Shown here: positions 6,814-15,000 of the stretch, piece after piece | Layout of the letters: each line of letters begins with the position of its first letter | How positions within the stretch are numbered: position 1 is the stretch's first letter | Assembly: GCA_026692885.1 (NCBI GenBank) | Contig: JAPLNJ010000356.1 | Span: 1 to 15,378 of the forward strand | From: Planctomycetota bacterium | GTDB lineage: Bacteria; Planctomycetota; Planctomycetia; Pirellulales; Pirellulaceae | Direction of reading: 5' to 3' | Length of the DNA: 15,378 nucleotides | Program-made: the position numbers and the translations under genes | Notes under the pieces: model-generated | Told to the model about the DNA's origin: nothing | The model's database searches: none | The model's input: only the letters and a program-made list of their open reading frames with translations

Positions 6814-6927
6814 GGTCTTGATCCTCTAGGCAATCGGCCGCGACTCGCAGCCCCGCTGAGTGCGTGTCAGTTTTCTGCGCCGCCACGCACAAACCGTCCG
6901 TAACAATGTCCACCTTTATAGTTTAAG

Positions 6928-8058
6928 TTAAATCACCTTGGAAGTCGCCTTCTCGGTTTTTCTCGATTCCTTCGGCTGAATCAGCCGGCTGATTTTCCGG
7001 CCCGTGACGCTCAGCGGGTAGTCTTCCAGTTTGCCAGGCCGGACCCAGCGGAAGCGTTGGTCACGTAGCCGTCCGGCGATGTGTCGGGCTTCGTGACAGA
7101 CGAGCGTAATGCGGAAGCGGGTGACACCATGCTTGATCGTGGCGAGCGGGCGTCCGAGTTCGACGTGTAAACCTGTGAGCACGCGGATCTGCTCCTGGAG
7201 CGTTTGCTGACACTCGGCTCTGGGCCGCTCGACGCTGGGAAAGCGTGGGAAGTCCCACAAGCCGGGCCATCGCTGGTCAGCACCGCGCTGGAGCAGCAAG
7301 ACCAGGGGGCCTCGACGAATCACCACGGCCGCTTCCTGGACAGCTTCGTACACGGTTTTGGCTTTGGCCACCGGAATGGACTCCTGCAGTCCTGCTTCGC
7401 GAGTGGGGCAGAGACGACGCGCCGGGCACTCGTCGCAACGCGGTGCGCGCGGCGTGCAGATCCGGCTGCCCAGTTCCATCAGGGCCTGGTTGAAGGTGCC
7501 CACGTGCCGTTCCGGCAGCAAGGCCTCGGAGAATTGCCACAGCAGGGCTTGACCGACGCTACGTGTCGGGTCTGCGCGGTAGGCCAACAAGCGGCTGAAG
7601 ACCCGGATCGTGTTGGCTTCCAGGATCGGCTCGCGGGCGTCCCAAGCGATCGACGCGATGGCCCCCGCCGTGTAGCGGCCGACGCCTGGCAACGAACGCA
7701 GCGCAGCCACGTCCCGCGGCAGCTGGCCATTGTGATCCGTCATGATCCGCTGGGCGGCCTGATGCAGCTGCCGCGCGCGGCGGTAGTAGCCCAAGCCTTC
7801 CCACAATCGCAGGACCTGTTGTTCGTCGGCCTCGGCGAGACTCGTGAGCGTGGGAAAGGCTGCTAGGAACCGGTGGTAGTAATCGATCACCGTGATCACC
7901 TGGGTCTGCTGCAGCATGATCTCGCTGACCCAAATGGGATACGGATCGCGGGTCCGCCGCCAGGGCAAATCACGCGCATGCTGCCGAAACCAAGTCAACA
8001 GCTGTTGACGGAATCGGCGTTTCCACGTGACATCGGGGAAGGTTGGGGAATGCGGCAA
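6928..8058 (-). CDS. mutY: A/G-specific adenine glycosylase MutY
   Basis: MutY removes adenine mispaired with 8-oxoguanine and thereby starts base excision repair. The 376 residues contain, in order: the catalytic-Glu block SEIMLQQTQV (Glu46), the helix-hairpin-helix LPGVGRYTAGAI (123-134), the iron-sulfur ligands Cys201-x6-Cys208-x2-Cys211-x5-Cys217, and a NUDIX-like C-terminal domain (about 240-355) of the kind that recognises 8-oxoG. The position of the catalytic Asp (PILDGN in Escherichia coli) reads PILEAN, with Glu147 in place of Asp. The length is normal for the family. The start is TTG at 8058: TAGGAGG (read on the minus strand, 8064-8070) sits 5 nt upstream. The 180-bp gap before it contains a repeat copy. 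The final residues after 360 are a charged tail. Confidence 0.95.
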   Translation of the reverse strand: MPHSPTFPDVTWKRRFRQQLLTWFRQHARDLPWRRTRDPYPIWVSEIMLQQTQVITVIDYYHRFLAAFPTLTSLAEADEQQVLRLWEGLGYYRRARQLHQAAQRIMTDHNGQLPRDVAALRSLPGVGRYTAGAIASIAWDAREPILEANTIRVFSRLLAYRADPTRSVGQALLWQFSEALLPERHVGTFNQALMELGSRICTPRAPRCDECPARRLCPTREAGLQESIPVAKAKTVYEAVQEAAVVIRRGPLVLLLQRGADQRWPGLWDFPRFPSVERPRAECQQTLQEQIRVLTGLHVELGRPLATIKHGVTRFRITLVCHEARHIAGRLRDQRFRWVRPGKLEDYPLSVTGRKISRLIQPKESRKTEKATSKVI

Positions 8059-8119
8059 AGATGCCTCCTACGAGCTTGGGGCCTTGGCGTGAGACCTGTG
8101 TCGCGAGATGCTTAGAAAC

Positions 8120-8208
8120 GGCCGAAAAATGATTTCGGTATTTGCCTTTCGGCCCCTCACCCCAACCCTCTCCCCGGAGTACCGGGGCGAGGGAGTTGTT
8201 GTTCGGCC
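8120..8208 (+). repeat. Dispersed repeat, copy B (GGCCGAAAAAT...TTCGGCC family)
   Basis: This is the most complete of three copies (others at 5100-5175 and 15123-15205). It starts GGCCGAAAAATGATTTCGG, has CCCCTCACCCCAACCCTC, then the stem CCCCGGAGTACCGGGG, GAGGGAG, and ends GTTCGGCC, so the termini GGCCGAA/TTCGGCC are inverted repeats. It lies between the PpiC stop (8239) and the mutY ribosome site (8064-8070), both genes being on the minus strand, and could form an mRNA structure between them. Confidence 0.75.
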
Positions 8209-8238
8209 GATCCGTATCGCCGGCGACCAACGACTTGC

Positions 8239-9315
8239 CTACTTCGCCGGTTCGCTGGTCTCCAGCAGTTCCACTTTCGACTTCGGTCGCTGGCGATCGG
8301 CCATCCACTGGAACAGGTACTGCGTCACGGCCTGTTCCAGTTCGCCGCGGACGTCTGACCACGTCTTTTGTCCCGGTTTGATTTCCTGGCAGGTTATCAA
8401 GTGGACGCCGAATGGCGTGACGACCGGCGGGCTGATCCCCTCTTTCTCCAGCGCAAAGGCGGCCTGGGAGAAAGGCTCCGGCATGGGTTCGTGGCGGGAA
8501 ATCTCGCCGAGGTCGCCGCCTTGCTTGCCGCTGGGTGCCGCGGAGTCTCTCCGTGCGGCGATCGCGAACGCCAGCTTGCCGGAACGGAGTTCCTCGCGCA
8601 CTTGCTCGGCACGCGCGATGGCCTTGGCCAGCGCATCCGAGTCGCGGCGCGGTACGACTTGTAACAGGATCTGGGCCACACGCAGGGTGGTGCCGTCAAA
8701 GTCGCGGCGGTGCTGGTTGAAGTAGCGTTCGAGATTCTCGTCGGTCAGATGCCGCTCCAGGCACCGCTGCCAGCTCATCTGCCAAGCCAGATTGCGTTTC
8801 AGTTCCGTCTCGGACAGCCCGGCTTGCTCCAGGTAATCGGCCAGCGTCTGCTGCTGTTTCTCCAACTGCTTGCGGATGCGGTTGAGGGCCTGGGTCAGAT
8901 CTTGCGGGCTGGCCCCCAGTCCGTGCTGAGCCAGATACGTCAAGACCAGCCTCCGGTTGACCAATTGACGAATCGTTTCGGCACGCAGGACTTGCTTGGC
9001 CTCCGGCTGCAGGGGGCGCTCGTTGGTCGCGCGTGCCAACTCGCGTTCCACCTCGCGAGCCGAGATCGGCTCCTCGTCCACGCGGGCCACCAGGCGGTTG
9101 TCGGGCGCCTGCTGGTCCTGGGCGGCGGCCGCAGCGGTCAGAACCAGCAGCAGGCAAATCGCAGCATACGCCCAGCGGCCCCGTTGGCTGGGGTCAGGCG
9201 TACAGAATTCAATTCTGCCGGGGCGACGCACTTGCCATGAGAGGAGCTGCTCTCCGGCAAAACTGAATTCTGTACGCCTGACCCCTTGGCGGGTAACAAA
9301 CATGATGCGTCTCAC
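8239..9315 (-). CDS. PpiC/SurA-type peptidyl-prolyl cis-trans isomerase, signal peptide interrupted by an in-frame repeat
   Basis: This is an exported parvulin-type foldase. The helical SurA-like N-domain covers about 72-205 (KQVLRAETIRQLVNRRLV), and the PpiC domain about 209-309, with RVAQILLQV, GKQGGDLGEI, MPEPFSQAAFAL and TPFGVHLITC. The N-terminus is odd: MRRIMFVTRQ is followed by a 32-residue stretch encoded by the palindrome at 9190-9285, then RGRWAYAAICLLLVLTAAAAAQ. Removing the insert restores an ordinary signal peptide (basic n-region, hydrophobic core, A-rich cleavage region). With the insert, the core begins at about residue 49. The start is GTG at 9315, which shares GTGA with the stop of the preceding gene and implies translational coupling; ATG 9303 is possible. 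Whether the protein is still exported cannot be seen. Confidence 0.9.
   Translation of the reverse strand: MRRIMFVTRQGVRRTEFSFAGEQLLSWQVRRPGRIEFCTPDPSQRGRWAYAAICLLLVLTAAAAAQDQQAPDNRLVARVDEEPISAREVERELARATNERPLQPEAKQVLRAETIRQLVNRRLVLTYLAQHGLGASPQDLTQALNRIRKQLEKQQQTLADYLEQAGLSETELKRNLAWQMSWQRCLERHLTDENLERYFNQHRRDFDGTTLRVAQILLQVVPRRDSDALAKAIARAEQVREELRSGKLAFAIAARRDSAAPSGKQGGDLGEISRHEPMPEPFSQAAFALEKEGISPPVVTPFGVHLITCQEIKPGQKTWSDVRGELEQAVTQYLFQWMADRQRPKSKVELLETSEPAK
9190..9285. repeat. Palindromic element, 96 bp, 21-bp perfect terminal repeats, inserted in frame in the PpiC gene
   Basis: The ends at 9190-9210 (GGGGTCAGGCGTACAG...) and 9265-9285 are exact inverted copies of 21 bp, and homology of the arms continues inward (ATTCTGCCGG against CCGGCAAAACT). 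TTGGC occurs directly on both sides (9184-9188 and 9286-9290), or TTGGCT/TTGGCG if 6 bp, and looks like a target duplication. Element plus duplication adds 102 bp, which is 34 codons, so the reading frame of the isomerase is kept. The inserted residues are 11-42 plus the duplicated pair. Confidence 0.85.
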
Positions 9316-10586
9316 GGCAGTGGGATATCCTGGAGCATGAACTTCGCCGGGATCTTCACGAGGGTGGCCGGCGTCTTGTAGATGAACTTGCAGCCCTGCA
9401 AGCCCTTCTCGTGAGCGAACAGATAGGCCACGCCAACTTCGTTCGCCTCCTGCAGGAACGCCTGATAGCCGGCGTTGTCGACCTGCTTGCCGTCGGCGTC
9501 GACCAGATAAGCCTCGTTGCTGTAGATCCAGCCGCGATGGGATTCCAGGGCGTTTTCGGCCTTATCGAAGCGCACCCGCAGCCGCAGTTCGTACACCGCC
9601 AAGTTCTTGCGCTGATCCAGCACGATGGTGACGCCGCCGCGGCGTTGTTCGGCGCCTTTGGCGTGCTCCAGGTCCGCGAATTCGAAGGTCTCGATCTGAC
9701 CTGGCACAAGGGCCATCAGGGTGCCGCTGAGCGAGGCGATCGTCTTGACACTCCGCTCCGGCGGCACCAGCGGCACCTGCAATTCGACCGCCGGGATGGT
9801 GCTCTCGACCGGTGCCTCCAGCTTGCCCAATTGGCTGTCGACCGCGATTGCGTGGCCGGCTTCGTCCTGGGCCTGCAGATCGGCCAACGGCAGCTGGACG
9901 AAGATCGGCGACAGACGCGGCTCCCAATTCACCTCCAGCGTCAGCCGCAGTGACTGATTCGCCGGGTTTCGCAAGTCGCGCGAGGCTTGGATGCGGACGC
10001 CCTCGAAGCGGAACAGTCCGCTGTAGCCGGCCGTTTGGACGCGGGTCTGCCGTCCCTCGCCACGGGAGACGAACGCGACGGTTCCCGGCTGCCCGCCGAA
10101 ATTGTAGAGGGTCAGCCCGGCCTGATCCAGAATTTCGTCCAGGGCCTTCCAGAACGGCGTTCTCTCGAAGTTCACCCGGACCTGGGGGTCCGTGCGTTGC
10201 TGGCCGAATTTCTCACGCAGGTCGACGAGCTTGTTTTGCGTCTGCTGCTCGACAGCGGCCAGGGCCTTGGACAGCGGCAGGTCGCCCTGCAGCGTGACCA
10301 CCGAAGCCTCGGCCGTCGCTTCCGCCGCCGTTTTCTCCAAAGCATTACGAAGACGTTCCAGCCGGACCTTGACTTCCGTCGGCGTCTTGGACGTAACGGG
10401 CGGCAGCAATTTCAACGCCTCCGGGCCCAGTCCGATCAGGGCCTGTTCCGCCGCTTCACGTTTCGCCAGGGCGTTGTCATCCAACTGCCGCACCAACCGC
10501 TGCACCTGCACTCGCAAAGGCTCGGCCGTCGAGCTGTCCGCTTGCCCCCACAGAACAGACGAAATCAGCAGCAAAGATCCCATCAC
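9312..10586 (-). CDS. Secreted protein with HEAT-like segment and STN-like region, function unknown
   Basis: The 424-residue protein starts with a short hydrophobic leader (SLLLISSVLWGQA, 4-16). Residues 25-62 (VQRLVRQLDDNALAKREAAEQALIGLG in part) match the HEAT-like segment frequent in planctomycete exported proteins. Residues 95-175 resemble the STN/secretin N-domain pattern twice (VTLQGDLPLSKALAAVEQQT and VRVNFERTPFWKALDEILDQAG). The rest (180-424) is beta-rich, without a family I recognise. GTG 10586 is preceded by GGAGG (10595-10599) with an 8-nt spacer; ATG 10583 immediately follows. The leader lacks positive charge, which is a weakness. Its stop overlaps the start of the PpiC isomerase by 4 nt, so the two are surely cotranscribed and may work together in envelope protein assembly; that last point is inference. 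Confidence 0.82.
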   Translation of the reverse strand: MMGSLLLISSVLWGQADSSTAEPLRVQVQRLVRQLDDNALAKREAAEQALIGLGPEALKLLPPVTSKTPTEVKVRLERLRNALEKTAAEATAEASVVTLQGDLPLSKALAAVEQQTQNKLVDLREKFGQQRTDPQVRVNFERTPFWKALDEILDQAGLTLYNFGGQPGTVAFVSRGEGRQTRVQTAGYSGLFRFEGVRIQASRDLRNPANQSLRLTLEVNWEPRLSPIFVQLPLADLQAQDEAGHAIAVDSQLGKLEAPVESTIPAVELQVPLVPPERSVKTIASLSGTLMALVPGQIETFEFADLEHAKGAEQRRGGVTIVLDQRKNLAVYELRLRVRFDKAENALESHRGWIYSNEAYLVDADGKQVDNAGYQAFLQEANEVGVAYLFAHEKGLQGCKFIYKTPATLVKIPAKFMLQDIPLP

Positions 10587-10811
10587 GATGGATTCCTCCC
10601 CTCCGCAAAACCGAGCAGCCTGGCAGCTCCTGCAAAGATGGTTGCTCCCCTGTCGCTAATTTTCGCACAACGGACGGTGGTTCGGCTAGTCGGCACCATG
10701 TTATCCTGGCGAGTCTGCCGGTAGTTGCGTCCGGAATCGACTCACGGCACAATAGGGAGCTTGACTACGCAGCCGACACAAGGTCAACTTCAATCCCATA
10801 AGGAGATCGTC

Positions 10812-11807
10812 ATGACGCGACTTGTCACATTGTTCACCGGCCAGTGGGCCGACCTGCCTGTCCAGGATATGGCGCGCAAGGCCAAGGACTTCGGTTACGA
10901 CGGCCTCGAACTCGCCTGTTGGGGCGATCACTTCGAGGTCGACAAGGCCTTGGCCGATGACAGCTACTGTGCTCGGAAGCGGGAGTTGTTGGAGAGCTAC
11001 GATCTGCAGTGCCACGCCATCAGTGCGCACCTGGTCGGTCAAGCCGTGTTGGATAACATTGATGCCCGGCACAAGACGATCCTGCCGCCCTACGTCTGGG
11101 GTGACGGCGATCCGGCGGGTGTCAATCAGCGCGCGGTCGAGGAATTGAAGAAAACCGCCCGCGCGGCCCAGAAGTTCGGCGTCAGTGTGGTCAACGGGTT
11201 CACCGGTTCCAGCATCTGGCACTTGAACTACTCGTTCCCGCCGGTGACGCCTAAGATGATCGACGCCGGCTTTGAACTGTTTGCCGAGCGATTCAATCCC
11301 ATCTTGGACGTGTTTGCCGAGTGCGGCGTCAAGTTCGCGTTGGAAGTCCACCCAACGGAGATCGCCTTCGATCTGTACACCGCCGAGCGGGCGCTGAAAG
11401 CGTTGAATTACCGCGAAGAGTTCGGGTTCAACTTCGACCCCAGCCACCTGCACTGGCAAGGTGTGGATCCGGTCGAGTTCATCCGCGCGTTTCCGGATCG
11501 GATCTATCACATGCATTTCAAGGACGCCGTCACGAAGCTGAACGGCAAGACAGGGATTCTGGCCAGCCATCTCAACTTCGGCGACCCGCGGCGCGGCTGG
11601 GACTTCCGCAGTCCGGGCCGAGGCAGCGTCAACTTCGAGGAAATCATCCGGGCCTTGAACGATGTCGGCTATCAGGGGCCGCTGTCGGTCGAGTGGGAAG
11701 ATTCCGGTATGGACCGCGAGTTCGGCGCTCGCGAAGCCTGCCAATATGTCCGGAACATTAACTTCGCCCCCAGCGCCCGCGCGTTCGATGCGGCGTTCGA
11801 AGAGTAG
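10812..11807 (+). CDS. Sugar phosphate isomerase/epimerase (xylose isomerase-like TIM barrel)
   Basis: The 331-residue protein belongs to the AP-endonuclease-2/xylose-isomerase-like TIM barrels, which isomerise or epimerise sugars or act on related polyols with divalent metal. Barrel and metal positions are visible: [14 protein letters not shown] (28-41), FALEVHPTE (Glu178, His180), NFDPSHLHW (Asp209, His212), IYHMHFKD (His235) and SVEWEDS (Glu294 or Glu296). The [13 protein letters not shown] block (267-279) is typical for this group. Substrate cannot be told. The start is ATG 10812 with AAGGAG (10800-10805) 6 nt before it; the frame is open to 10725 but without support. No leader, so cytoplasmic. 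The 225-bp gap upstream is shared with the divergent STN-like gene and must hold both promoters; no clear boxes are seen. Confidence 0.92.
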   Translation: MTRLVTLFTGQWADLPVQDMARKAKDFGYDGLELACWGDHFEVDKALADDSYCARKRELLESYDLQCHAISAHLVGQAVLDNIDARHKTILPPYVWGDGDPAGVNQRAVEELKKTARAAQKFGVSVVNGFTGSSIWHLNYSFPPVTPKMIDAGFELFAERFNPILDVFAECGVKFALEVHPTEIAFDLYTAERALKALNYREEFGFNFDPSHLHWQGVDPVEFIRAFPDRIYHMHFKDAVTKLNGKTGILASHLNFGDPRRGWDFRSPGRGSVNFEEIIRALNDVGYQGPLSVEWEDSGMDREFGAREACQYVRNINFAPSARAFDAAFEE

Positions 11808-11837
11808 ACCCTCGCAAGAGCGACAGTTCGGCTAGGT

Positions 11838-11872
11838 GAACAGCCCGGGAGCCTCAAGCGACCGGGCTGTTC
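11838..11872 (+). terminator. Terminator-like hairpin after the isomerase gene
   Basis: A perfect 11-bp stem, GAACAGCCCGG/CCGGGCTGTTC, with a 13-nt loop begins 30 bp after the isomerase stop. Only a weak T-containing tail (TCGTAAGG) follows, so intrinsic termination would be inefficient. It does not match the repeat families nearby. Confidence 0.55.
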
Positions 11873-11878
11873 TCGTAA

Positions 11879-11989
11879 GGTGAGCGGTAGGAAATAATTT
11901 GCCCGCAGGTCGGCCTTCCCGGGCCAATCGGGACGGTCTTGGAAGACCATCCTACATTGAGTTGGGTAAGCTATTTCCTGCCGCTCGCC
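11879..11989 (+). repeat. 111-bp palindromic mobile element, intergenic copy, flanked by TAA duplication
   Basis: The element runs from GGTGAGCGGTAGGAAAT to ATTTCCTGCCGCTCGCC, with terminal repeats of about 26 bp that match at 21-22 positions. The middle holds GGGACGGTCTTGGAAGACCA. TAA is present immediately on both sides (11876-11878 and 11990-11992). The reverse complement of 12434-12544 matches it at about 98 of 111 positions without any gap. It lies 7 bp after the terminator-like hairpin and carries no gene. Confidence 0.85.
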
Positions 11990-12000
11990 TAATCGCTCCT

Positions 12001-12096
12001 GGTGGGCCGCGCTGGCTTCTTGGTTGCGCGTGATCCCCCACATCGACAAGGTCTCTTGCTGACGCCGAAACTCACGACCGACCCGCTTGGCCCACC
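12001..12096. repeat. Possible palindromic element with GGTGGGCC/GGCCCACC ends
   Basis: Ends GGTGGGCC (12001-12008) and GGCCCACC (12089-12096) are perfect 8-bp inverted repeats 96 bp apart, followed by CTACG on the right. The inside shows no further symmetry. The stop of the YfhO-like gene (12072-12074) is inside, so its last roughly 8 residues (RVGQAGRS) may be repeat-derived. Weak on its own; mentioned because the neighbourhood is full of better cases. Confidence 0.35.
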
Positions 12097-15000
12097 CTAC
12101 GTTGATACCGTTTCCACAGCCCACCGATCACGCCCACCCAGGCCAGCAGACTCACTGCAGCGCCCAGATAGAACCGAGTGGGGCGATAAGCATAAATGAT
12201 GCGATGTCGGCCCGGCGGCAAAATGACGCCGCGCAGGATGCGATTGGTGCGGAGGATCGGCACCGGGCGCGAGGCACTCACGCCTGGCGTGAGCACTTCG
12301 ACCGACCAGCCGGCACAGAACAGGTCGCTCAGGACCACCAATCCCGCACACGACAATTCGGCCTCGATCTCGACACGTTGTGGCTCGTCGACGACGATCC
12401 GACAGGATTCTGCGGCGGGTGAACTGGCCGCCAGGCGAGCGGCAGGAAGTAACTTACTCGACTTAATGTAGGATGGTCTTCCAAGACCGTCCCGATCGGC
12501 CTGGAAAGGCCGACCTACGGGTAAGTTATTTCCTGCCGCTCGCCCCAGGTTCAGGGACACGGGGACGGCGGATTCGACGGTCGCCACCTCCCGCAGATCG
12601 CGGGGTCCCAGCTTGGGGAACAGGACTTCCCGCGTCCGCTGTTCGACCGCGGCCGGAGCTTGGCTCGCCAATGGCAGGAAGTGCTCGATCCGGTGGACGA
12701 TCCAGGCCCGAGGCAAGTGATTGGGGTTGACCCAAAGCGTCGCGTTGGCCGGCCGGATGCCGGGCCCGAGTTCCCGCGCGTCGCTGACCCGTGTGGCCGG
12801 CGCACAATCCCATCCGTTCGGAACGAGCAGATAGCGCGCCGCCAGGACATCCAGCGCAGACCGATGCGGTTCCGCCACGTCGCCGGCGCGTCGCGGACCG
12901 GCTTGCCGAGCCACCCGCAGAAACGTTCGGTAATCCTGCGAGGCCAGCGTGTCATCGGCCTCCAGCAGCGACAATCCCGAGTCCAGGTGATACTTGGGAA
13001 ACAGGGTGTCCCGGTCGAACCGCAAGCCGGCCTGTTGGCGCTCGCTCACGAGGATCTTCGCCCAGTCGTGCGGCCACCAAGCCTGACGTGCGGCACGAAA
13101 GACGCGGAACGGCTGCGGACTTTCCCGAACCCGCTCGGCGGCGGCGATCTGCTCCGCGAAATACGCCGGGCGTTGCCAGTGATCCAGCGTCGCTGTGGGG
13201 ACCATCCAGCCGTGAGCGAGCGCCAGTTCGGCAGCTGTCAGCAGCACTCCGAGCGCGGGAGCCGCGCGTCCGGCCAGACGGCCAAAATCGCCGAGACTGC
13301 GGCAAGCTCGTCCGGGCGAGAACAGCCACCCGAGACAGGCTCCCAGCCCCGCGGTCTGCAGGAACGCCCAACGCAGATCGTGCAAGGAACCGTCGACATC
13401 CAGCGCCCCCGCTAGGGCATCGTCCGGGGCCGCACTCAGCCACCGGCTCCAGTGCGTGGCGAGGACAAACGTCATCAGCCAACACGCCAAACTCAGTCCC
13501 ACTGCCACCGCGATCAGAAACCGCCATCTGCCGCTATTCGTCCTCTGTCCTTCGTCCTTCGTCCCTTGCTTTTCGTTTTTTGTCCTTACCGACAACAACC
13601 GGTCAAACCCGTGAGCTGCCAGCAGGCTCAGCGCGAGGGCCGAAATCGTGAGCAGTTTGGCCGGATAACGGAAATAGGCATAGCCCGGCAACGCGACGAC
13701 CATCCACCAGTAGACGCCGCCGACCGGCTGGCCGAGCAGGAGTTGGTCCGGATCCGCACCGAGCCACGCACAACGCACTTCCTGGATCAGCCAGCCAAGG
13801 CCGAACCAGCCGAAACTGCCGAGCGTCGCCAGGAGCAGCGACCACGACAGCCACCGGACCCGTGGCGAGCCACCTCGCAGCCGCCAACTACCCAGGGCCA
13901 GCAGCAGCGGCAGCAACCCTTGATACAGCGACGGCGTCCAGGCCTGACCTTCCGCCGGAATCGCACTGATCCAACGCCGATTCTGGGGAAACGTCCGTCC
14001 GGAGAAGTTCGGCCAGAGCAGTTCCGCCAACCGCCACGGCCCGACGCTGAAGTGATAGATGTGTTCGTGATGGGTACCGTCGAGGGGACGTCCGAACAGC
14101 CCACGGGCCACGGTATAAGCCGTTGGACTCGATTGCTCGCGGGTCAGGAACGTCGGCACCTCGTAGATGCTGCGCGGCGCCCGATAGGCGGCCCGGTCGC
14201 TGCCATGCAGCCATTGTGTAGCCGGCAGCAGTTGGACGGCCGCCAACATTGCGGCGGTTCCCGCAGCCAGGGCCAGCAGACTGAAACGATGCGTCGCCAA
14301 CCGGACGGCCAGGTTGCCAAGGGAATGGGAATGGGAGGGCGAGGGGCCGAGCGGGCACCCCGCCGAGCCGGTCGCGGCACACGGCTCGGCCGGAGCCTCG
14401 CCCTTCCAGCTTAGCGGTGCCTCAACTGCGCAGGACTCCAGTACCGTCGCGGCTGCCCGCCGATGACGCCACAGCAGCCAGGCATACAAGGCGGCCAACA
14501 AACCCGCATGATAGGCCCCATGGGGATCGCCGCCTAAGACCATCAGTGCCAGGACCGTGCCCAACCCCAGCGACCAGCCGAGGCTGCGATGGACAAGCAT
14601 CTGGTCGGTGGCCAGCAGCGCCAGTGGCAACCACGCGGCCCCGACCAGGAACACCACGTTGCAATACTGGAAGACCACGTTGCCACCAAACGCATAGGAG
14701 ACCGCGCACAGGGTCGCCGCCGGCAGGGACGCCGCCCAGCGTCTGGCGAGACTGAACGCCGCGGCCGCCGCCAGCAGCACATGCCCGGTCACGTACAACT
14801 TGTACGCGGCCGCGTAAGGCAGCGGCAGCGCAAACAACAATTTGCCCGGATAAAGCACGCTGGAGGTGGTGTCCGCCAGCACGGGCACACCGCAATTCTC
14901 CTGCGGATTCCACAGCGGGACACGCCCCGCCGCCCATTCCCGACACGACCATTGGAAGAGCGGATAGTAGTAGTGGGCTGCGTCCCGAAACGCGAACGAC

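Noticed and set aside
9411..9953. Plus-strand frame of 180 codons opposite the STN-like gene
   Set aside because: Antisense shadow in high-GC DNA; the minus frame has a leader, a ribosome site and the GTGA overlap.
11672..12124. Minus-strand frame of 150 codons covering the 111-bp element and the end of the isomerase gene
   Set aside because: It is built from the repeat and from antisense of a firm gene; no start site support.
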